A DNA stretch of 33,606 nucleotides from Solirubrobacterales bacterium (lineage in GTDB: Bacteria; Actinomycetota; Thermoleophilia; Solirubrobacterales; Solirubrobacteraceae). The translations under genes and the position numbers were made by a program. Below are positions 15,281-22,234 of the stretch, one piece after another (the first letter of the stretch is position 1; every line of letters begins with the position of its first letter). Below the pieces are notes generated by a model, which searched no databases, was not told the origin of the DNA, and was given only the letters and a program-made list of their open reading frames with translations. Where the stretch lies: assembly GCA_019240115.1 (NCBI GenBank), contig JAFAYV010000010.1, forward strand, positions 1 through 33,606, written 5' to 3'.

Positions 15281-16616
15281 CACCCTGTTCGTGACCGGCC
15301 GGCTCGCCGAGCCGGCGCTGCGCGACATGCTCGCCGAGCTGGAGATCGATCACCAGGTCGCGGTGATGAACATCAGTGTCGCCGCCCTGATGACGACGCG
15401 CTGGATCGCGAAACGGCTGGCGGCGCCCGAGGGCATCGACAACATCGTCATCCCGGGACTGTGCGAGGGCGACGTCGACGTTCTGCAGCAGGCGACCGGG
15501 CTGCCGGTGCGCAAGGGCCCGGCCGACGTGCGCGCCCTGCCCGAGTGGTACGGGCGTGAGGCGATCGCCGCCGAGCTCGGTCCCCGCGACGTCAAGGTGT
15601 TCGCCGAGATCAACCAGGTCCCGGCGCTGACCCGCGAGCAGGTCATCGAGCAGGCCGAGGCCTATCGGGCCAGCGGCGCCGACGTCATCGACCTCGGGCT
15701 GTCGCTCGACCGCTCGTGGCTGCAGGAGGGGCCGGCGACGATCGCCGCGCTGCGCGAGCGGGGGCTGTCGCTGTCAATCGACACGCTCGATCCCGAGCAC
15801 ATCCGGATGGCCGACGCGGCAGGCGTCGACTACGTGCTCAGCCTCACCCCGGAGACGATCGAGCTCGCCGAGGAGCTGCGCGCCATCCCGGTGCTGATCA
15901 CCGAGGATCCCGACGACCTCGAGGGGCTGGGCCGGCTCGCCGCGCACATGGAGCGCCTCGGGCGCCCGTACCTGCTCGACTCGATCCTCGCCCCGATCAA
16001 CTCGGGCTTCGCCGCCTCGCTGGCTCGCTACGTCGAGGTCCGCCGCCGCCATCCCGACTCCGAGATCCTCATGGGGATCGGCAACCTCACCGAGCTGACC
16101 GAGGCCGACTGCACGGGGGTGACCGCGCTGCTGATCGGGTTCTGCCAGGAGGTCGGGGTGGGGGCGGTGTTGACCACCGAGGTCGTCGGCTGGGCCCGCG
16201 GCGCGGTGCGCGAGACGGTGCTCGCCGCCGAGGTGATGCACCTCGCCCAGCGCCAGGCCCGCCCGCCCAAGCACATCGATCCTGGCCTGGTCACCAGCCG
16301 CGACGAGACGATGCGCGCGCCGACGGAGGAGGAGCTGCGCGAGATGCAGGCCCAGGTCTCCGACCCCAACTGGCGCCTGTTCGCCGACGCCGACTGGCTG
16401 TACGCGTTCAACGGCGAGCAGTTCGTGCGCGAGACGAACATGTACCGCGTGTTCGACCAACTCGGCGTCGAAGATCCATCGCACGCCTTCTATCTGGGTA
16501 AGGAGCTGATGAAGGCGACGATCGCGCGCGGACTGCGCAAGAGCTATCGCCAGGAGGGGCCCCTCGACTGGGGGCTGCTGAGCTTTCCCGAACCGCGACG
16601 AGAGGACCCCGAGTGA
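15273..16616 (+). CDS. Dihydropteroate synthase-like protein of the H4MPT pathway
   Basis: A 447-residue protein with an N-terminal ~100-residue domain starting LFVTGRLAEPALRDMLAEL (the DUF6513-like region) and a TIM-barrel DHPS-like core from about 108. The core has FAEINQVPALTREQV, GADVIDLGLSLD (136-146) and LSLSIDTLDPEH (166-177). In H4MPT synthesis such proteins are thought to couple the pterin diphosphate to RFAP in place of pABA, the step that separates H4MPT from folate. The start is taken as TTG at 15273, overlapping the SDR stop, because the family begins within a few residues of LFVTGRLAE. GTG at 15291 would cut into that motif. The end overlaps the mtdB GTG. Confidence 0.88.
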   Translation: MADTLFVTGRLAEPALRDMLAELEIDHQVAVMNISVAALMTTRWIAKRLAAPEGIDNIVIPGLCEGDVDVLQQATGLPVRKGPADVRALPEWYGREAIAAELGPRDVKVFAEINQVPALTREQVIEQAEAYRASGADVIDLGLSLDRSWLQEGPATIAALRERGLSLSIDTLDPEHIRMADAAGVDYVLSLTPETIELAEELRAIPVLITEDPDDLEGLGRLAAHMERLGRPYLLDSILAPINSGFAASLARYVEVRRRHPDSEILMGIGNLTELTEADCTGVTALLIGFCQEVGVGAVLTTEVVGWARGAVRETVLAAEVMHLAQRQARPPKHIDPGLVTSRDETMRAPTEEELREMQAQVSDPNWRLFADADWLYAFNGEQFVRETNMYRVFDQLGVEDPSHAFYLGKELMKATIARGLRKSYRQEGPLDWGLLSFPEPRREDPE

Positions 16617-17473
16617 AGAAGATCCTGATCCAGCTCGACACCGACGAGCATCCCAGCGCGTTCGACGCGATCGCCGCCTACGACGCCGACGTCGACATCG
16701 TGCTCGGCTACGGCGGGGTGACCACCGATGGGCTCGACGACCTCGTCCAGGGCGCGATGTTCCCGCGCGGTCCCGAGGGGCTGGCCAACACCGCGTTCTG
16801 GGTCGGCGGGTCCAAGGTGCGCGACGGCGAGGCGGTGTTCGAGGCCGCGCGCAAGCTGTTCTTCGATCCCTTCTCGGCTTCGATCATGCTCGACTCCGAC
16901 GGCTCGAACACGACCGCCGCGGCGGGGCTGGCGATGGTGCGCGAGGCGGTCACGCTGAAGGGCGCGAAGGCCGCGGTCATCGGTGTCGGGCCGGTCGGCC
17001 TGCGCACCGCCGAGCTGTTGCGCCGCGAGGACGCCGAGGTGACGGTGCTGACCTTCCCGCCCGACGTCGTCGAGGGCGAGTTCCGCCGGGCGTCGGGCAT
17101 CCCGGTCGCGCAGGAGGCCGGCTTCACCGTCACCGAGCCCGAGTCCAGCGACGAGCTCGACGGCCTGCTGGCGGGCCACGTCGCCGTCCTCGCCGCCGGA
17201 CCGGCGGGGATACAGGTCCTACGGCGTAGCGGCTGGGCCGGAGTCGAGGGCGTGCAGGTCGTCGTCGACTATTCGGCGGCCGAGCCGGTCGGGGTCGAGG
17301 GCGTCGAGCGCGACGACGAGCTCGAGGAGGAGGACGGGGTCGCCAAGCTGGGCGCGCTGGCGGTCGGCGGACCGAAGATGGAGCTGCAGAAGCGCTGCGT
17401 GCAGCGGATGTTCGAGGAGAAGGGGACGGTGCTCGACCTCCAGGGCGTCTACGACGTCGCCCTGGAGCAGTGA
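16613..17473 (+). CDS. mtdB: NAD(P)-dependent methylene-H4MPT dehydrogenase
   Basis: The 286-residue protein matches MtdB: N-terminal KKILIQLDTDEHPSAFDAI, substrate-region FWVGGSKVRDGEAVFEAARK, and a Rossmann motif AAVIGVGPVGLRTAELLR around residue 120. It oxidises methylene-H4MPT to methenyl-H4MPT with NAD or NADP. That is the bacterial solution, unlike the F420-dependent Mtd of archaea, even though this genome has F420-type enzymes nearby. The GTG overlaps the upstream stop (GTGA), and AGAGGA at 16601-16606 gives a good ribosome site. It ends three bases before the convergent pterin dehydratase. Confidence 0.95.
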   Translation: MKKILIQLDTDEHPSAFDAIAAYDADVDIVLGYGGVTTDGLDDLVQGAMFPRGPEGLANTAFWVGGSKVRDGEAVFEAARKLFFDPFSASIMLDSDGSNTTAAAGLAMVREAVTLKGAKAAVIGVGPVGLRTAELLRREDAEVTVLTFPPDVVEGEFRRASGIPVAQEAGFTVTEPESSDELDGLLAGHVAVLAAGPAGIQVLRRSGWAGVEGVQVVVDYSAAEPVGVEGVERDDELEEEDGVAKLGALAVGGPKMELQKRCVQRMFEEKGTVLDLQGVYDVALEQ

Positions 17474-17476
17474 GCG

Positions 17477-17833
17477 CTATTTGGAGAAGACGAACTTGCT
17501 CATCGGGCCGTCGAGCGGGCCGTCGGCCTCGGGCTGCCACAGGATCGTCTCCTCGATCTTGCGCGCCAGGGTGAAGTCCTTGTCGGTGATCCCGCCGGCG
17601 GAGTGGGTGGCCAGCTTGACCCACAGCTTGCCCCAGGTGACCTCGAGATCGGCGTGATGGCCGGCGGCCTCGCACAGGTAGCCGACCGCGTTGACCGCCA
17701 TCATCGTCATCGGCCACCCACCGGTGCTGTACTTGCGCCGAATCCAGTTGCCCTCGTGGTACCAATCGCCGATTCCGTACTCGTCGAGCTTGGCCGGGAT
17801 CTCGTCGTCTGCGTAGGTTCGTTCGTCGCTCAT
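17477..17833 (-). CDS. Pterin-4a-carbinolamine dehydratase-like protein
   Basis: A 118-residue PCD/DCoH-family protein. The characteristic segment AGHHADLEVTWGKLWVKL (57-74) followed by ATHSAGGITDKDFTLARKIE carries His59, His60 and His77. Aromatic hydroxylase partners are not visible nearby. PCD-like genes occur in methylotroph H4MPT clusters and have been proposed to act in cofactor synthesis or pterin recycling. The extra N-terminal ~25 residues are longer than minimal PCDs. Its ATG is 11 bases from the divergent DUF1464 start, with a TANNNT -10 exactly six bases ahead. Confidence 0.88.
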   Translation of the reverse strand: MSDERTYADDEIPAKLDEYGIGDWYHEGNWIRRKYSTGGWPMTMMAVNAVGYLCEAAGHHADLEVTWGKLWVKLATHSAGGITDKDFTLARKIEETILWQPEADGPLDGPMSKFVFSK

Positions 17834-17839
17834 CGGCCA

Positions 17840-17845
17840 ATGATA
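17840..17845 (-). promoter_or_regulatory. Putative -10 for a leaderless pterin dehydratase transcript
   Basis: On the minus strand TATCAT occupies 17845-17840 and is followed by six bases and then the ATG at 17833, the same geometry seen before folE. Transcription would begin on the start codon. The hexamer overlaps the ATG of the divergent DUF1464 gene, so the two promoters could compete. Confidence 0.45.
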
Positions 17846-18906
17846 TGCCCCGGGTAGCCGGCGTCGACCCCGGCACGGTCTCCTTCGACCTCTGCGTGCT
17901 GCAGGACGGCGTCGCCGAGGTCGAGCGGGAGTTCGAAACCCGGGGCGGGCTCGGAGGGATCGTGGGCGAGCTGTCGCGCCACGGCCCCTACGACCTCGTC
18001 TACGGGCCGAGCGGCTACGGCCTCCCGCTCGTCGGCGCGGCCGACGTCGGCGAGCGCGAGCTGGCCGAGATGGTCCTCGTCGTGCCGCGCGAGGCCGCGC
18101 GCGAGCGCGGGATCGGTGGGATGCGCGCGCTGCTGCGCGAGCTCGCCGGCAGCGGCCTGCCGCTCGTGTTCGGCCCCGGCGTCATCCATCTGCCCTCGGT
18201 GCCCGCGCACCGCAAGTACAACCGGATCGACATGGGCACCGCCGACAAGGTGTGCGCCGCCGCCTCCGCGGTCGCCGATCAGGCCGCGCGCCGGGGCGTC
18301 GGGCCGGCTGACACCTCGCTGGTCCTGCTCGAGCTCGGCGGCGCGTTCGCGGCCGCGCTGGCGATCGCCGGCGGCGCGATCGTCGACGGCGTCGGAGGCT
18401 CCTCGGGGCCGATCGGCGTCCGGGCGGTCGGCGCGCTCGACGGCGAGCTCGCCTACCTGCTCGGCGACGCGCTGACCAAGCAGACGCTGTTCACCGGCGG
18501 CGCGCTCGATCCCGACGGCGTCGGCCGGATCGAGGACTTCGCGCGCGCCTGGGACGCGGAGGAGGATCGCGAGGGCTGGACGGCGCTGCTTGAATCGGCG
18601 GCCAAGGCGGTGCGCGCGCTGCGCGTCGCCCTCCCCGAGCCGCACGAGATCGTCGTCTCCGGCCGCGTCGGGCGCGTGCCCGGCGTCGTCGCCGCACTTG
18701 GCGCGCTGCTGTACGACGTCGCTCCCGTGACGGCGCCGCCCCCGGGACCCGGGAGCGCCGCCGCCCGCGGCGCGGCCCTGCTCGCCGACGGCCTCGCCGG
18801 CGGGGCGCGCGCGCCGCTCGTCGAGGCGATGCGCCTGCGCGAGGCCACGGGCAGCGTCCTGCATCATCTGCGGGTCGCCGGCGCCGGGTCGATCGTCCTC
18901 GGCTGA
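17845..18906 (+). CDS. DUF1464 family, acetate/butyrate-kinase-like ASKHA protein
   Basis: A 353-residue protein I assign to DUF1464 (described in databases as predicted butyrate kinase). N-terminal GVDPGTVSFDLCVLQDG looks like an ASKHA phosphate-1 motif. LPSVPAHRKYNRIDMGTADK and LVLLELGGAFAAALAIAGG follow, then VDGVGGSSGPIGVRAVGALD and an IVVSGRVGRVPGVVAALGAL adenosine-like motif. The family is mostly archaeal, and its presence at the end of an H4MPT island suggests a role linked to the archaeal-type cofactors, but no substrate is known to me. Start codons of this gene and the divergent dehydratase are 11 bases apart. Downstream there is a G/C-rich 9-bp repeat, then a new transcription unit. 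Confidence 0.8.
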   Translation: MPRVAGVDPGTVSFDLCVLQDGVAEVEREFETRGGLGGIVGELSRHGPYDLVYGPSGYGLPLVGAADVGERELAEMVLVVPREAARERGIGGMRALLRELAGSGLPLVFGPGVIHLPSVPAHRKYNRIDMGTADKVCAAASAVADQAARRGVGPADTSLVLLELGGAFAAALAIAGGAIVDGVGGSSGPIGVRAVGALDGELAYLLGDALTKQTLFTGGALDPDGVGRIEDFARAWDAEEDREGWTALLESAAKAVRALRVALPEPHEIVVSGRVGRVPGVVAALGALLYDVAPVTAPPPGPGSAAARGAALLADGLAGGARAPLVEAMRLREATGSVLHHLRVAGAGSIVLG

Positions 18907-18925
18907 CGAGGCAGCGGCGCGGGGG

Positions 18926-18952
18926 GGCGCGGGCGGCGCGGGCGGCGCGGGA
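18926..18952. repeat. Short tandem repeat, 9-bp unit
   Basis: Three consecutive near-identical copies of GGCGCGGGC lie just downstream of the DUF1464 stop. They are low-complexity and non-coding. No stem-loop with a T-tract is visible, so this is not a classical terminator. Confidence 0.6.
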
Positions 18953-19008
18953 TGTTTCCGCCGCACGCGCTGGAAAGGCCGAGTGCGAGCGGGCAAGCTG
19001 TACAGCGC

Positions 19009-19479
19009 ATGAGCGGCGCGCGCGATGACCGCGGCGAGTCCAGAGACCAGCAGCTGGATCGCAACACGATTGAGCTGCTCAACGAGCTGCGCGTCGCCGG
19101 CACGGGGATCCAGGTGATGTTCGCGTTTCTGCTCGTCGTGCCGTTCAACGCCGGCTGGGCGAAGACGACATCGTTCGAGCGGACGGTCTACTTCGTGACC
19201 CTCGCGCTGGTCGCGCTGGCCGCGTTCCTGCTGATCGCGCCGCCGGTTCATCACCGGCTGCTGTTTCGCCACCGCGAGAAGCCGTTTCTCGTCGCGGTCG
19301 CCAACCGGCTCGCCATCGCCGGCATGGTCTGCCTGGCCCTGGGTTTCACCGGCATCCTGGTGTTGATCTCTGACTACGTGATCGGGGGCGCGGCGCCGAT
19401 CGTCACCGGGACGCTGACCCTGGCCGTCATCGGCGGCCTCTGGTTCGCGCTGCCGCTCGTGCGTCGCGAGGGGGAATGA
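19009..19479 (+). CDS. DUF6328-like small integral membrane protein
   Basis: A 156-residue protein with a charged N-terminus (RDDRGESRDQQLDRNTIELL), then NELRVAGTGIQVMFAFLLVVPF and four hydrophobic stretches at about residues 37-50, 62-82, 104-125 and 132-149. The pattern matches a family common in Actinobacteria (DUF6328). Function is unknown. The ATG at 19009 was chosen because upstream in-frame codons are G/C-rich and non-conserved, and the family begins shortly before the NELRV motif. It is separated from the one-carbon island by about 100 bp and is not obviously related to it. Confidence 0.78.
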   Translation: MSGARDDRGESRDQQLDRNTIELLNELRVAGTGIQVMFAFLLVVPFNAGWAKTTSFERTVYFVTLALVALAAFLLIAPPVHHRLLFRHREKPFLVAVANRLAIAGMVCLALGFTGILVLISDYVIGGAAPIVTGTLTLAVIGGLWFALPLVRREGE

Positions 19480-19572
19480 GAGGCCGTCAACCTTGCCTTG
19501 GCGCAGGCGTCGAGCTCCTTACGCCTTCCACGCTGCTGCGTAGACAAGTCGAGCTCGCAACCGCAATTTCCG

Positions 19573-19656
19573 GGGTTTCATGCTGTTCTGGACGGTCATC
19601 AAACCGGTAAACCGCATAAGCTCCTCTCAGCGTTGGGATGTCGCCGGAGAGGAACT
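19573..19656 (+). promoter_or_regulatory. Structured leader with Shine-Dalgarno-sequestering hairpin
   Basis: The segment 19619-19628 (AGCTCCTCTC) can pair with 19647-19656 (GAGAGGAACT) at nine of ten positions around an 18-base loop. The right arm contains the ribosome site GGAGAGG (19646-19652) of the following gene. Upstream, GGTTT near 19575 can pair with AAACC near 19601, and CGGTAAACCG (19605-19614) is a small hairpin. The arrangement suggests translation control. The AAACC/TAAG elements faintly recall c-di-GMP-I riboswitches, but the consensus core is not recognisable, so no class is assigned. Confidence 0.3.
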
Positions 19657-19659
19657 CGA

Positions 19660-20748
19660 GTGGGGAACCTGAGACTGGTTGAGCGCCGCTGGCTGCACGG
19701 ACGAGTGGGCGCCGCGCGAGTGGCAGCCATCGGCTGCGCCGTGGCGGGGATCGTCTGGGCCCTGACCGCGTGGCCGGCTGCCGCCGACGGCTATTGCGGC
19801 CAGGACTATCAGCCGTCCGACGCTTGCCCGCTCGTCACGCCGTTCAAGAACACCGGTGTCCTCCCCGCTAGCAGCGTTACGGCCGACTATTACACGTTCT
19901 ATGCGGTCGCGGGGACCCAGCTGCAGCTGACGCTCACCGACACCGAGGATCCGAACTGCGGTCCGAGCGAAGGCGGGGCGCCCGGCGTTGCCATCTGCGG
20001 CGGGGCCACCCCGCATCTGTACGATCCCAACGATACGTTGACGGGAGGCTATCCGGAATCTCAGCCGGGCGACGGCAAGACGGTTCCGGTATCCGTCGCC
20101 TACTCGCTGAGCATCACCGGCGTTTACCATCTGGAGATACTCGGCGCTCGTGGCCAGGACGCGAAGGGCAACGCCACGGCGGTTCCCTACACGATGCAGG
20201 TCACGGCGTCACCGGGGACTGCATGGCCCCCTCCGGTCGCGGTCTCCACACCGACCGCGACCACAACGTCGACCGCGACCACAACGTCGACGAGTACCTC
20301 GTCAAGCACCACGACGAGCTCGACGACGACATCGGGCCCGGTGCAGGATGGGCCACCGACGACCGCTCAGATCAAGACGGCGTTGGCACCCGTTGTGTCC
20401 GTGACAGGCCCGCCGGCCCAGATACCGAAGTTGCTGCAACAGGGCGGCTATACGATCCCGTTCAACCCGCCCTCGGCGGGCACTCTGACGGTTGAGTGGT
20501 TCTACCAGCCTGCTCGCGTCAGGAAGGGCGCGGAGCACAAGCGCAAGCCAAAGTCGATTCTCGTCGCGATCGGTCGCGAGAAGGTGGTCAAGCGCGGCCC
20601 GCGGAAAGTCAAGGTCAGCCTGACCTCCGCTGGGCGCAAGCTGCTCAAGAACACCGGGAACGCCGTGAAGCTGATCAGTGAGGGCTCGTTCGCACCCGAG
20701 GGCGGCCGTGCGGCAACTCGGTCGAACACCATCACGCTGAAGCGCTGA
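19660..20748 (+). CDS. Secreted protein with Ser/Thr-rich linker, unknown function
   Basis: A 362-residue protein beginning at GTG 19660, seven bases after GGAGAGG. A signal peptide is clear: positive N-terminus (residues 1-20), hydrophobic core 21-38 and a likely cut after AWPAA (residue 41). The first domain (about 42-185) contains ADYYTFYAVAGTQLQLTLTD and GVYHLEILGARGQD, resembling a PPC-like beta-sandwich. Residues 195-225 are an extended Ser/Thr linker. The C-terminal domain (about 230-362) has KKxRK-type basic stretches and KVSLTSAGRKLLKNTG, a pattern I associate with Ig-like repeats of secreted Thermoleophilia proteins. Base composition is visibly less GC-rich than neighbouring genes. 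It lies directly upstream of the IS630 element. Confidence 0.75.
   Translation: MGNLRLVERRWLHGRVGAARVAAIGCAVAGIVWALTAWPAAADGYCGQDYQPSDACPLVTPFKNTGVLPASSVTADYYTFYAVAGTQLQLTLTDTEDPNCGPSEGGAPGVAICGGATPHLYDPNDTLTGGYPESQPGDGKTVPVSVAYSLSITGVYHLEILGARGQDAKGNATAVPYTMQVTASPGTAWPPPVAVSTPTATTTSTATTTSTSTSSSTTTSSTTTSGPVQDGPPTTAQIKTALAPVVSVTGPPAQIPKLLQQGGYTIPFNPPSAGTLTVEWFYQPARVRKGAEHKRKPKSILVAIGREKVVKRGPRKVKVSLTSAGRKLLKNTGNAVKLISEGSFAPEGGRAATRSNTITLKR
20254..20289 (+). repeat. Perfect 18-bp tandem duplication inside the Ser/Thr linker
   Basis: The unit ACCGCGACCACAACGTCG occurs twice in direct succession, encoding two copies of a six-residue Thr/Ala/Ser stretch of the linker. This is slippage-prone sequence likely to vary in length between strains. 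Confidence 0.85.
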
Positions 20749-20773
20749 GCTTGACGACGCGAGGACCGTCCTA

Positions 20774-20803
20774 GTGGGTCCAACCGGATCGTTTGACCGG
20801 AAA
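20774..20803. repeat. IS630 left terminal inverted repeat
   Basis: 30 bp, preceded by the TA target dinucleotide; 26/30 identical to the reverse complement of 21928-21957. Confidence 0.93.
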
Positions 20804-20851
20804 CTCGCCGTGGGGGGCGAATGGGGATGCATCCCGACCGTGGAGGTGGTG

Positions 20852-21919
20852 ATGCGTCCCCCGGAAGTGTTCATCAGATCGCCCTCGCACCAGGAAGCGA
20901 CCCGGCTCAAGCGCATGTCGACGCGCGCGGAGCATCAGTCGACGCGGATCCGCGCGGCGATCCTGCTGGCCTCGAACGTCAAGACGCCGGCGGGGCAGAT
21001 CGCGCGGATGTGGCTGACTGACGAGAGCCATGTGCGCAAGGTGATCCACGAGTTCAACGAGGAGGGGTTTGACAGTCTGCGCCCTGAGTACCGGGGCGGG
21101 CGACCCCGCCGGATCACCACTGGCGAGCGCCAGCGCGCGGTGGCCGTGGCCGGTGCCCGCCCCGATACCCAAGGGGTGCCGTTGACGCGCTGGTCGCTTG
21201 ACCGCTTGTCGGCCCATCTGGCCGAGCTGGGGGTGGTGATCTCGGCGATCCATCTGTGGCGGCTGCTCGCGCAGGCGGGGCTCTCGTTCCAGCGCACGCG
21301 TTCGTGGAAGGCCAGCCCCGACCCCGACTACGAAACCCGGGCCGCCCGGGTGCTGGAGCTCTATCAGGCGGCGCCGTTTGACGGGCCGGTGATCAGCTTT
21401 GATCAGATGGGACCGATCAGCCTCAAACCGATCCCGGGCGCCGGCTGGGCCAAGCTCAAGCGGCCCGAGCGGCTGCGGGCGACCTACAACCGCAAGCACG
21501 GGATCCGCTACATCTTCGGCGCCCTCGATGTTCACCGCGACCGGCTCTATGCCCGGATGCGCCCCCGCCGCGCCGGCCGCGACGTGCTCGGGTTCATGCG
21601 CACCATCCGCCTGGTCTATCCCGCCCGCCAGCGCCTGTACTGGATCCAGGACAACCTCTCGGCCAACTGGACGCCCGACATTCGCGCCTTCGCCGCCGCC
21701 AACCAAATCGAGCTGATCCCCACCCCGACCTACGCAAGCTACCTCAACCGGATCGAGAGCCACTTCCGCCCGATCCAAGAGTTTGTCTTTAACAACACCG
21801 ACTACCGCGACTGGCAGAGCGCCCAACGCGCCGTCGCGGACTACATCACCCACCGCAACGGCGCCGACCGCGACCGGCGCATCGCCGCCCTCGAACGCAA
21901 ACACCGGGTCGCCGCATGA
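20852..21919 (+). CDS. IS630-family DDE transposase
   Basis: The 355-residue transposase has an N-terminal helix-turn-helix region (about 20-85, with RIRAAILLASNVKTPAGQIA and the linker RGGRPRRI) and a DDE catalytic domain. Catalytic residues appear intact: Asp184 in ISFDQMGPI, Asp267 in YWIQDNLSANW and Glu302 in YLNRIESHFRP. The ATG at 20852 has GGAGG five to nine bases upstream. An in-frame GTG at the very element end (20774) lies in the inverted repeat and is less likely. The gene is full length with no frameshift, so the element may still be active. Confidence 0.95.
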   Translation: MRPPEVFIRSPSHQEATRLKRMSTRAEHQSTRIRAAILLASNVKTPAGQIARMWLTDESHVRKVIHEFNEEGFDSLRPEYRGGRPRRITTGERQRAVAVAGARPDTQGVPLTRWSLDRLSAHLAELGVVISAIHLWRLLAQAGLSFQRTRSWKASPDPDYETRAARVLELYQAAPFDGPVISFDQMGPISLKPIPGAGWAKLKRPERLRATYNRKHGIRYIFGALDVHRDRLYARMRPRRAGRDVLGFMRTIRLVYPARQRLYWIQDNLSANWTPDIRAFAAANQIELIPTPTYASYLNRIESHFRPIQEFVFNNTDYRDWQSAQRAVADYITHRNGADRDRRIAALERKHRVAA

Positions 21920-21927
21920 CCACGTCA

Positions 21928-21957
21928 TTTCAGGTCAAACGTTTCGGTTGGCCCCAC
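21928..21957. repeat. IS630 right terminal inverted repeat
   Basis: 30 bp, followed by the TA target dinucleotide; pairs with 20774-20803. Confidence 0.93.
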
Positions 21958-21980
21958 TAGCAGGCAGTTCGCGAAGGAAG

Positions 21981-22069
21981 CGGAGAGGGCGGGATTCGAA
22001 CCCGCGATAGGGCGTGAACCCCATACTCGCTTAGCAGGCGAGTGCCTTCAGCCGCTCGGCCACCTCTCC
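21981..22069 (-). tRNA. tRNA-Ser (anticodon GCT)
   Basis: The 89-nt type II tRNA on the minus strand has an acceptor stem GGAGAGG/CCTCTCC, D-arm TGGCCGAGCGGCTGAAGGCA, and anticodon stem-loop ACTCGCCTGCTAAGCGAGT with anticodon GCT. It has a long variable arm and the T-loop GGTTCGAATCC. The discriminator is G, as in serine tRNAs. CCA is not encoded. The IS630 right end is only 23 bp beyond its 3' end. Confidence 0.96.
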
Positions 22070-22082
22070 GACGAGCGTGGTC

Positions 22083-22120
22083 AGTGTAGAAGGTCTGCCC
22101 ACGCGGTCGCCGCCGATAAT
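22083..22120. promoter_or_regulatory. Divergent tRNA promoter region
   Basis: Between the two serine tRNAs, TACACT on the minus strand (22088-22083) is placed to drive tRNA-Ser(GCT), and GATAAT (22115-22120) to drive tRNA-Ser(TGA). Each would start transcription 7-9 bases before the mature tRNA. The -35 regions are poor matches. Confidence 0.4.
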
Positions 22121-22135
22121 CTCCCACCTCCGTCC

Positions 22136-22223
22136 GGAGGGGTGGCAGAGTGGTCGAATGCACCGGTCTTGAAAACCGGAGTCCGGCGACCCCGGACCGC
22201 GGGTTCGAATCCCGCCCCCTCCG
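22136..22223 (+). tRNA. tRNA-Ser (anticodon TGA)
   Basis: The 88-nt type II tRNA has an acceptor GGAGGGG/CCCCTCC, D-arm TGGCAGAGTGGTCGAATGCA, and anticodon stem-loop CCGGTCTTGAAAACCGG with anticodon TGA. It has a long variable arm (GTCCGGCGACCCCGGAC) and T-loop GGTTCGAATCC, with discriminator G. CCA is not encoded. It ends 11 bases before the stop codon of the convergent GMC oxidoreductase gene. Confidence 0.96.
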
Positions 22224-22234
22224 CTACCGCGGGC

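Larger units (their letters stand above)
20774..21957 (+). mobile_element. IS630-family insertion sequence, complete, 1,184 bp
   Basis: Terminal inverted repeats of 30 bp, 20774-20803 and 21928-21957, match at 26 of 30 positions and begin GTGGG(T/G)CCAACCG. Both ends are flanked by TA (20772-20773 and 21958-21959), the target duplicated by the IS630/Tc1/mariner group. A single uninterrupted transposase fills the element. It inserted between the secreted-protein gene and the tRNA-Ser(GCT) gene without breaking either. Confidence 0.93.

Noticed and set aside
18926-18952. G/C-rich repeat after DUF1464 as a terminator or CRISPR-like array
   Set aside because: The unit is only 9 bp with no spacers, and there is no stem-loop followed by a T-tract.
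19573-19656. c-di-GMP-I riboswitch call for the leader of the secreted-protein gene
   Set aside because: AAACC and TAAG fragments are present, but the conserved GACGCAAAGCC-type core is missing; it is reported only as an unclassified structured leader.
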